Of a stretch of 18,952 bases of DNA, positions 13,313 through 18,952 are shown in pieces. Source of the stretch: CAZRDB01 sp964598695 (GTDB taxonomy: Bacteria; Armatimonadota; Zipacnadia; UBA1398). A program made the position numbers and the translations under genes. A model generated the notes under the pieces. The model was not told the DNA's origin. It made no database searches and was given only the letters and a program-made list of their open reading frames with translations. The DNA lies in NCBI GenBank assembly GCA_964598695.1, contig CAZRDB010000090.1, positions 1 through 18,952 on the forward strand, written 5' to 3'. Every line of letters starts with the position of its first letter. The first letter of the stretch is position 1.

Positions 13313-14830
13313 GCGCAGCAGCAGGTCGGCGCGGCGCTTGTTCGCGCGGATGTAGTCGTAGTAGCTGAAGGAGCCGACGAGGTTCACCTTGCGCTCGGTG
13401 TAGCACGACTCGAGGAACTCCGGCGTGTAGCCGAACCGCACGGGCCGGGCGGTGCTGAGGTCGGCGTTCGCGTTGTTGGCCTCACACAGCTCGGGCACCG
13501 CGTTGTCGGGGTCGACCGTCACCCGCACCCAGACGGGCTCGGCGGGGAAGGCCCACGCGAAGCGCACCTCGGTCTCGGCGCGCGGGGCGAGCGGTCCATC
13601 GAGGGTCCGGGTCTCCGTGACGATCGGCCGCTCCTCAGGGTCGAGCACGAAGTCGCGGTCGGCATCGGGCAGCAGCTCGAATCGCACCTCGGCGCCGGCC
13701 GGCGCCTCGACGAAGCCCATGTTGAGGATCCGCGCGACCGACTCGACCGTATCGCCCGGCGCCGGCGCCCACTTCGCGCGGGTGCGGGAGTAGCGGGGGA
13801 GTTGGGAGACCGTGACGAGATCGAGGTCGGGCTGCTCGACCGGGGTGACCTCCAGCTCGTAGCGGTCGCTCATGCCGCGGAACTCGGCCGTCAGCGTGCA
13901 GGCGCCGGGGGCGACACCGGTCACCAGCCCGTTCGCGTCGACCGTGGCGACGGCCGCGTCCGAGGTGGTCCACCGGATGAACGGCTTGGCGTCGAAGTTG
14001 CCCCAGCAGCCGTAGCGAACCGTGAAGTCCGTGACCGGCTCGAGGGTCGCGGAGCCCGCCCGAAGCCCGAACTGCTTCGTGTACCCGGCGATGACCCGGC
14101 GGTCGGACGGCACGAAGCACGAGTCCGGCTCGATGGCGACCCGCTCGTAGGGGGCGGCGCGGAAGTAGTCGCGCGTGACGACTCCGAGCTGACCGTTCCC
14201 CTCGGCCGTCAGGTCGCGGCGCACGATCAGCTCGTCGACGGTAGCCTCGGTCGTCTCGTCCCCCAGGACGAGGCGCGGGTCATCGAGGGCCGCGGGGTCG
14301 AAGAACGTGTTGGTCCCGACCGTCGGGCCGGCGACCGCCTTGCGGTCGATCCACAGCGGGAGCCCGAGCGGCTTGCCCTCGCGGGAGAACCAGGAGATGG
14401 CGATCTGGTGCCACTCGCCGGGCCGCCACGCGGAGACGTCGGCGCGCGCGGCGGTCGAGCCGGTCGGGGAGGCCATCAGGAAGCGGAGCACGTTGCGCTC
14501 GGACTTCTCGAGCAGCAGGCCGTTGCTCGCCGGGTCGCCGACACGGAGGATCACGTGGCGTCGGCCATCGTCACCCGCCCAGTCGGGGCGGATCCACAGG
14601 CTGACCATCCCCGCGCTCCGCGACAGGGGGATTCCCTCGAGCGCCAGAGGGCCCTCGGGGCGGAGCCCCTCGCCGGCCGTGCCGGCGACCAGCTCCGGGG
14701 CCCCGGCGGGCGCCTCGAGGCGGATCGCGCCGGCGATCTCGGCGTCGGTGAACCAGGGCACGACCGCAACCGGTTCGGCCGCCTGCGGCTGTCCGAGCAG
14801 GAGAATCGCGCAGAGCAGTCCCGAGAGCAT
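13310..14830 (-). CDS. N-terminal part of the same secreted metallopeptidase (LamG, Big, CARDB domains), ended by an in-frame TAG
   Basis: 506 residues to the TAG at 13310-13312. A signal peptide (1-18, MLSGLLCAILLLG) opens the protein. Domains in order: a LamG/concanavalin-like domain (about 50-215, with MVSLWIRPDW and WHQIAISWF), a Big-type Ig-like domain (about 260-345, with VATVDANGLVTGVAPGA), and a CARDB-like domain (about 355-460, with VRVTVDPDNAVPELCEANN). The start of the peptidase domain follows (about 465-506, ending YYDYIRANKRRADLLLR). The peptidase domain is cut in two by the TAG, and the sequence beyond it continues without a gap. The ATG at 14830 has GAGGG 7 bases upstream and yields a proper signal peptide; a GTG at 14855-14857 would add a charged extension. 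It follows the large SUMF1-type gene after a 124-base gap. Confidence 0.8.
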   Translation of the reverse strand: MLSGLLCAILLLGQPQAAEPVAVVPWFTDAEIAGAIRLEAPAGAPELVAGTAGEGLRPEGPLALEGIPLSRSAGMVSLWIRPDWAGDDGRRHVILRVGDPASNGLLLEKSERNVLRFLMASPTGSTAARADVSAWRPGEWHQIAISWFSREGKPLGLPLWIDRKAVAGPTVGTNTFFDPAALDDPRLVLGDETTEATVDELIVRRDLTAEGNGQLGVVTRDYFRAAPYERVAIEPDSCFVPSDRRVIAGYTKQFGLRAGSATLEPVTDFTVRYGCWGNFDAKPFIRWTTSDAAVATVDANGLVTGVAPGACTLTAEFRGMSDRYELEVTPVEQPDLDLVTVSQLPRYSRTRAKWAPAPGDTVESVARILNMGFVEAPAGAEVRFELLPDADRDFVLDPEERPIVTETRTLDGPLAPRAETEVRFAWAFPAEPVWVRVTVDPDNAVPELCEANNANADLSTARPVRFGYTPEFLESCYTERKVNLVGSFSYYDYIRANKRRADLLLR

Positions 14831-14906
14831 CCTGGATCCCTCATCTCGTCGCGCCACGCCCGCCCGCTGCCGCCAGGGCTACACTACCGTGCCGCGGCCG
14901 GGACAG

Positions 14907-14933
14907 CCATGCACCGCCCGTGCCGGTGCATGG
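14907..14933 (-). terminator. Hairpin after the SUMF1-type fusion gene
   Basis: CCATGCACCG (14907-14916) and CGGTGCATGG (14924-14933) form a perfect 10-bp stem with a 7-base loop, 21 bases past the stop at 14955. There is no U-run on the minus strand. It lies upstream of the metallopeptidase gene starting at 14830, so it may separate two transcripts or act as an attenuator. Confidence 0.55.
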
Positions 14934-14954
14934 ACGATCGTCGGGAAGGCCGCC

Positions 14955-17900
14955 CTAGTCCGCACACACCACCCGGAAGCCCACGTCGAAGACCTTGTGG
15001 TAGGGCCGGTAGTCGAGCCACGAGGACGCCGTGGCCCACTTCGGCCGCCAGTACCACGAGCCGCCTCGGACGACCTTGCGCCCCGGCGCCCGCTCGGAGG
15101 CGGTCCACTCCCACACGTTGCCGTGCATGTCGTGGAGGCCCCAGGGGTTAGGCGCGTACCGGCCGGCCTCCGACGTGAGGAACGTGCCGTCGTCGAAGCG
15201 GGTGTCGTGCGGGACCCAGTCGTCGTAGACGCTCGGGTTCGCGAGCACGGCGGCCGCGGTGTAGTACTCCTGCGCGGTGCAGGCGGCGAACTCGCTCAGC
15301 CGGCGGTCACCGAGATTGGCGTGGGCCGTGTAGTCGGCGTCGAGGCCGCCGAACGAGAAGGGCTCGGCGCTCCCGGCACGGCATGCGTACTCCCACTGCT
15401 CCTCGGTCGGGAGCGCGAAGCGGCGACCGGTGCGCTCGCCCAGCCACCGGCAGAAGGCCGAGGCCTGTTCCCAGCTCACCCGGACGGCAGGGTACTCGGG
15501 CTGGTTCATGTCGTAGCAGAGCCGGCCGAACTGGTAGCCGTGGCGGTCCTCGTGGCGGCTGTCGTGGGCGGGATCGAAGAGCCGGAAGAGCGCGTTGGTG
15601 ACCTCGCGGCTCGCGACCCAGTAGGGCTTGTCGATCTCCACGACGTGCGGGGCGGGCTCGGCCATCACGAATCGCCCGGCCGGGATGCGTCGCAGCTCGA
15701 GTGACAGTCCGTCGCCCAGGTCGAGCGACACCCGGGAGGCCTCCTCGGCCCCCTGGCGTGCCCTGGCCTCGGTCGCTCCGAACGGCCAGCCGTCGCAGTG
15801 GACCGCGGGCGCCGGCGCCGGCGAGGCGGTGGGGAGCACGGGCTCGGGCTTCGGCCGGTCGGTCCGGTGGGGCGTTGCCTCGTAGTCGATCTCGATGCCC
15901 GCGTAGAGCCGCGACAGCTCCTGCCGGCGGGGGTTGACCCGGGTGACGACCGCGCGCGCGGCCGGGGCGACCTCGGACCAGACGCCGTGCATGGGGGCGT
16001 TCATGTCGATCCACGCCGTGAGGCTCTCCCACTGGGCCGCGTCGAGCTGCACGCCGTGGTGGCGCCCGCCCCGCAGCATCTGCACCAGCTCCGTCGTGTC
16101 GGCGTGGAACTCGCCCGGCGTCAGCATCCGCAGGTCGCTCTCGATCCCCGGCCGCCGGACGTAGCGGTGGAGGTTCGCGTAGGAGACGGTGAAGTTGCCG
16201 CCCCCGCTCGGCCCGCAGTTGCCGGAGATCTGCGACGACCAGTCGCGGATGTACTCGTCGCCGCGCAGGTCGATCGTCGCGGCCAGCGGGCCGTGCGGCG
16301 CCCCGTCGTGGCAACCCACGCAGCTCCGGTCGAGCACCGGCTGGACGTCGTCGGCGAAGGAGAAGCCGTGCGCGGGACCGTGGCCGGCCCAGGGCTCGAT
16401 CGGTGTGGGCGGGCGGACGGCCCCCGTCACGCCGGCGCCTCCCACGACAGTGCCCTTGGACTCATGGCAGCCGACACATCCGATCGCCTCGCCGGGCATC
16501 CCGACGAACCAGCTCCGCATGAGCTGGAGCGACTTGCCCTCCTCGTCGAGCGGCTGGAGGAAGACCGGCGTGTTGGCCGGGATCGAGAAGCAGGCCGAGC
16601 CATCGGGCTCGACGGGGACGGTGCCGAGGACCCGCTTGATGTCCCAGGGGCCGTCCATGCCGATCGAGCCGAGCAGCCCGCCCACGCCGCGGGAGCTGAA
16701 GTAGTAGGCGCCGACCCGCAGGCGCTTCACGGCGCCCCTCGGAACCCCCGCGAGCCCGGGGCCGGCGTAGATGTCGGAGAGGAAGACGGTGGCATCGGTG
16801 CGGCCGGGGATGGTACGGTCGGGGATCACCGGCGGCCTCGGCCGCGGCGCGAGCGGGATCGGCTCGAGCAGGGCCGCGTCCTCGATCTCGCAGACGAGCG
16901 TGAGGTTGTCGAACACGTCGGCGAGGTAGATCCCCCACAGCGCGCCGGCGTCGGGCTTCATCGCCACGAGGCAGTACTCCCCGCTGAGCGGCCATGGGTG
17001 CAGGAACTGCGGCCAGACGCCGTCGACGAGGCGGTCGCGGACGATCGGCTCGACCGTGCGGCCGTGGCCGGGGATCTCCTGGACGACGCCCTCCGCCTCC
17101 CGCTGGCCGCGCGAGGGGTCGATGAGCAGCAGCCGGCCGCTGCGCGGCGTGCCGTGGTGCCCGCTTGCGACGGCCACGATCCGGCTCGGGCTCTCCGGCA
17201 CCGGCCGAGCGTAGAACAGTGAGGGGACGAAGTAGGAGCCGCTGTTGTAGTACTCCTGCTGCTGCGTTCCGTCGGGACCCATGCGGAAGAGGATCCGGGA
17301 GTTCGAGTGCGGCAGGTCGCTGTACTCCCACCGCTGGTAGAGCACCCGGCCGTCGTTGAGCGGTGTCGGGCACCAGTCGCTGTCCTGCTCGAAAGTGAGC
17401 TGGCGGACGACGCCGGTGTTGCGGTAGAGCCGGTAGAGACAGACCATTGCGTTGCTGCCGTAGACGCACGGGAGGCCCTGGTAGCTCGCAGTCGAGGCGA
17501 AGATCACGTCTCCGTCGGGCAGGTAGCAGGCATCGAAGTGGCCCACGTCGGCGCCGTCGTCGGGCGTGACCTGCGTGAGGCCGCTGCCGTCGGCCCCGAC
17601 CTCGAACACCCGCCAGTTCGGCTGGACCGCGCCCACCGAGGCGAAGAGGAGCCGGCTCGCGTCGAAGTCGAGGTCGAGATCGGAGACGATCCCGCCCCCG
17701 TCCGGCCGGTAGAGGGTCGTGAGCGTGGGCGCGTCGCGCAGGCCGGAGAGGACGGCGATCTCGTTGTCCCAGCCCGTGCGCGGCAGCTCGTCGTTGGTGT
17801 TGAAGTTGCCGGCGCCCACGCCCAGCTCGGCGCCCATGGCGCGGCGGGCGGCTGGGCCGAGGTTCCGCCGGAGCACGAGCAGCCGGTCAACGTCGAGCAG

Positions 17901-18881
17901 CGGGTTCGCGAGGAGCGCCTCGCGCTGGAGCGCGACGATCGCCCGGGCGTCGGCCCAGGCGGCCGGGTCGTTCGCGGCCACGCCCTCCCGGATCGCTTCC
18001 CAGCGCGCGCGGTACGCCTCGAGCCGGGCGAGGAGGTCTCCGGCGCGCGCGTAGCGCTCGGGGAAGCGAACGCGGAGGTCGGTGAGCGCTCGTTCGAGCG
18101 CGTCGAGACGGACGAGCGGCCATTGGGTGACCACCGGACCCCACTCGGCGCGCGCCGCGAGCGCCTCCCGGTACAGAGCCTCCCAGGCGGGGGTGTCGAG
18201 GGCGGCGTGGGCCTCGATCAGCGCGGCGGCCTTCGCCACGAGCAAGGCCGTCGCGGGGCCGGCGGCACGCGCGAGGTCGGCGATCGTCCGTCGGGCGACT
18301 TCGGAGTCCGCCTGCCACCCGCCGTCCGCGCGCGGCAGCCGGATCTCGGCCTGCGACCACTGGCTGACGCTGCTCTGGGCCGCCGGGCGGTGCAGCGCGA
18401 GGTTGGCGGCGGGGTCGGCTGTCGCGTAGACCTCGACCTCGGAGAGGTGCATCCAGGTGACGCTCGGGATCCGCAGGCGCACGAAGCGCCCCGCCTCGCC
18501 CTCCAGCGGGACGGTGACCTGCGCCTTGCCGTCGATCGGCTCGGTCCGGGTGTAGACGGTCCGCCACTCCACGCCGTCGGCGGACAGCTCGACGAGGAAG
18601 CCCTCGAGCCGGTTGGGGGCATGGGGGCAGAAGATCACGGCGCGGTCGAGGGGCTGCTCGGCGCCGAGGTCGACCTGCCACCACGGCGGCTGGCCGCCAT
18701 CCGTGTGGAAACCGAAGCTCTGGAAGGCGCCGTCGACGGCGCCCGCGGCGTCCTCGGCGGGGAGGACGCTCGTATCGGCGCCGCGGTGTGCCTCGACGGC
18801 CTCTCGCCAGGTGGGCGGTGCGGCGAGGACGGGGTAGGCGAGCGCGGAGAGCAGGAGCAGTGCGCGGGTTGGGGTTCTCAC
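14955..18881 (-). CDS. Secreted multidomain fusion: F5/8C, beta-propeller (HzsA-like), two c-type haem motifs, SUMF1/EgtB-like domain
   Basis: 1308 residues from the GTG at 18881; positions use this start. A signal peptide (1-21) leads to an F5/8 type C (discoidin) sugar-binding domain (about 35-155), a helical linker (to about 340), and a WD40/TolB-like beta-propeller of the kind in hydrazine-synthase-alpha-related proteins (about 370-690). A cytochrome-c-like part follows with two CVGCH motifs (C802-H806 and C854-H858), then a SUMF1/FGE-like domain (about 1050-1306, with VSWEQASAFCRWLGERTGRRF, LPTEEQWEYACRAG, GLHDMHGNVWEWT and RGGSW). Here the FGE copper-binding cysteines are absent (SWYWRPKW replaces them), so it is not a true formylglycine-generating enzyme. 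I chose GTG 18881 because it gives a normal signal peptide; the upstream GTG at 18941 adds 20 charged residues. It should bind two covalent haems outside the cytoplasm; substrate unknown. Confidence 0.85.
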   Translation of the reverse strand: MRTPTRALLLLSALAYPVLAAPPTWREAVEAHRGADTSVLPAEDAAGAVDGAFQSFGFHTDGGQPPWWQVDLGAEQPLDRAVIFCPHAPNRLEGFLVELSADGVEWRTVYTRTEPIDGKAQVTVPLEGEAGRFVRLRIPSVTWMHLSEVEVYATADPAANLALHRPAAQSSVSQWSQAEIRLPRADGGWQADSEVARRTIADLARAAGPATALLVAKAAALIEAHAALDTPAWEALYREALAARAEWGPVVTQWPLVRLDALERALTDLRVRFPERYARAGDLLARLEAYRARWEAIREGVAANDPAAWADARAIVALQREALLANPLLDVDRLLVLRRNLGPAARRAMGAELGVGAGNFNTNDELPRTGWDNEIAVLSGLRDAPTLTTLYRPDGGGIVSDLDLDFDASRLLFASVGAVQPNWRVFEVGADGSGLTQVTPDDGADVGHFDACYLPDGDVIFASTASYQGLPCVYGSNAMVCLYRLYRNTGVVRQLTFEQDSDWCPTPLNDGRVLYQRWEYSDLPHSNSRILFRMGPDGTQQQEYYNSGSYFVPSLFYARPVPESPSRIVAVASGHHGTPRSGRLLLIDPSRGQREAEGVVQEIPGHGRTVEPIVRDRLVDGVWPQFLHPWPLSGEYCLVAMKPDAGALWGIYLADVFDNLTLVCEIEDAALLEPIPLAPRPRPPVIPDRTIPGRTDATVFLSDIYAGPGLAGVPRGAVKRLRVGAYYFSSRGVGGLLGSIGMDGPWDIKRVLGTVPVEPDGSACFSIPANTPVFLQPLDEEGKSLQLMRSWFVGMPGEAIGCVGCHESKGTVVGGAGVTGAVRPPTPIEPWAGHGPAHGFSFADDVQPVLDRSCVGCHDGAPHGPLAATIDLRGDEYIRDWSSQISGNCGPSGGGNFTVSYANLHRYVRRPGIESDLRMLTPGEFHADTTELVQMLRGGRHHGVQLDAAQWESLTAWIDMNAPMHGVWSEVAPAARAVVTRVNPRRQELSRLYAGIEIDYEATPHRTDRPKPEPVLPTASPAPAPAVHCDGWPFGATEARARQGAEEASRVSLDLGDGLSLELRRIPAGRFVMAEPAPHVVEIDKPYWVASREVTNALFRLFDPAHDSRHEDRHGYQFGRLCYDMNQPEYPAVRVSWEQASAFCRWLGERTGRRFALPTEEQWEYACRAGSAEPFSFGGLDADYTAHANLGDRRLSEFAACTAQEYYTAAAVLANPSVYDDWVPHDTRFDDGTFLTSEAGRYAPNPWGLHDMHGNVWEWTASERAPGRKVVRGGSWYWRPKWATASSWLDYRPYHKVFDVGFRVVCAD

Positions 18882-18952
18882 GGAGCGGTCGGTCTCCCTC
18901 GTACGGAGTTGGTGGTAGGGTCTTCGCTCTCGGGCGGACACAACCTCCGGCG

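Noticed and set aside
12044..15151. Plus-strand ORF of 1035 codons opposite the metallopeptidase gene
   Set aside because: It is an antisense shadow: strong G/C third-position bias of the minus-strand gene removes stops on the other strand. It has no recognisable domain, runs across the minus-strand gene boundaries, and its translation is a biased Arg/Gly/Val/Asp mix.
16309..16480. Multihaem cytochrome with many haem sites
   Set aside because: Only two CxxCH motifs are visible in the protein; other Cys are isolated.
15798..17222. Plus-strand ORF of 474 codons inside the SUMF1-type fusion gene
   Set aside because: Antisense to the propeller and haem-motif region, without motif or start signal.

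Overview
The window is very GC-rich (about 70% by eye). It is densely coding, with a strong G/C bias at third codon positions, so nearly every real gene casts long antisense shadow ORFs. No rRNA, tRNA, CRISPR array or insertion sequence was seen. The mix of gene families suggests an uncultured or little-studied bacterium of the Planctomycetota/PVC or Armatimonadota type: two ECF sigma cassettes, Gly/Pro-rich envelope proteins, a DUF5060-type glycosidase, and a discoidin/propeller/cytochrome c/SUMF1 fusion. That placement is inference; no marker gene fixes it.

Layout. A plus-strand gene enters from the left edge and ends at 197. A minus-strand run then reads from 8028 down to 184. Its lower part (5240 to 184) encodes a GNAT acetyltransferase, the RNA methyltransferase RlmN, an unknown soluble protein, an ECF sigma factor, a zinc-finger anti-sigma factor with a periplasmic STN-like domain, and an unknown membrane-anchored protein. 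These genes overlap or nearly touch throughout. A SUKH (SMI1/KNR4)-TPR-like protein lies upstream (5352-6425). Upstream of that is a second ECF cassette (6498-8028): sigma factor, a small one-helix membrane protein and a Spy/CpxP-like membrane-anchored sensor. All three overlap, and the arrangement recalls CnrH/CnrY/CnrX.

The second cassette is divergent from a small secreted Gly/Met-rich protein (8253-8639, plus). Between them lie two outward-facing copies of one promoter-like module, a 15-bp block ending TGTAACC, then 15 nt, then CCACA. This is the best evidence in the window for an autoregulated ECF regulon.

The right half (8749-18881, minus) encodes large exported proteins: a DUF5060/GH5-like glycosidase; a LamG-Big-CARDB-metallopeptidase-PKD protein broken by an in-frame TAG; and a 1308-residue F5/8C, beta-propeller, two CxxCH and SUMF1-like fusion. 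A convincing 41-codon ORF for a Trp-rich amphipathic peptide lies between the first two, on the opposite strand. Together these look like a saprophytic outer-surface module for polysaccharide and protein breakdown plus a possible redox or binding function. That joint role is inferred.
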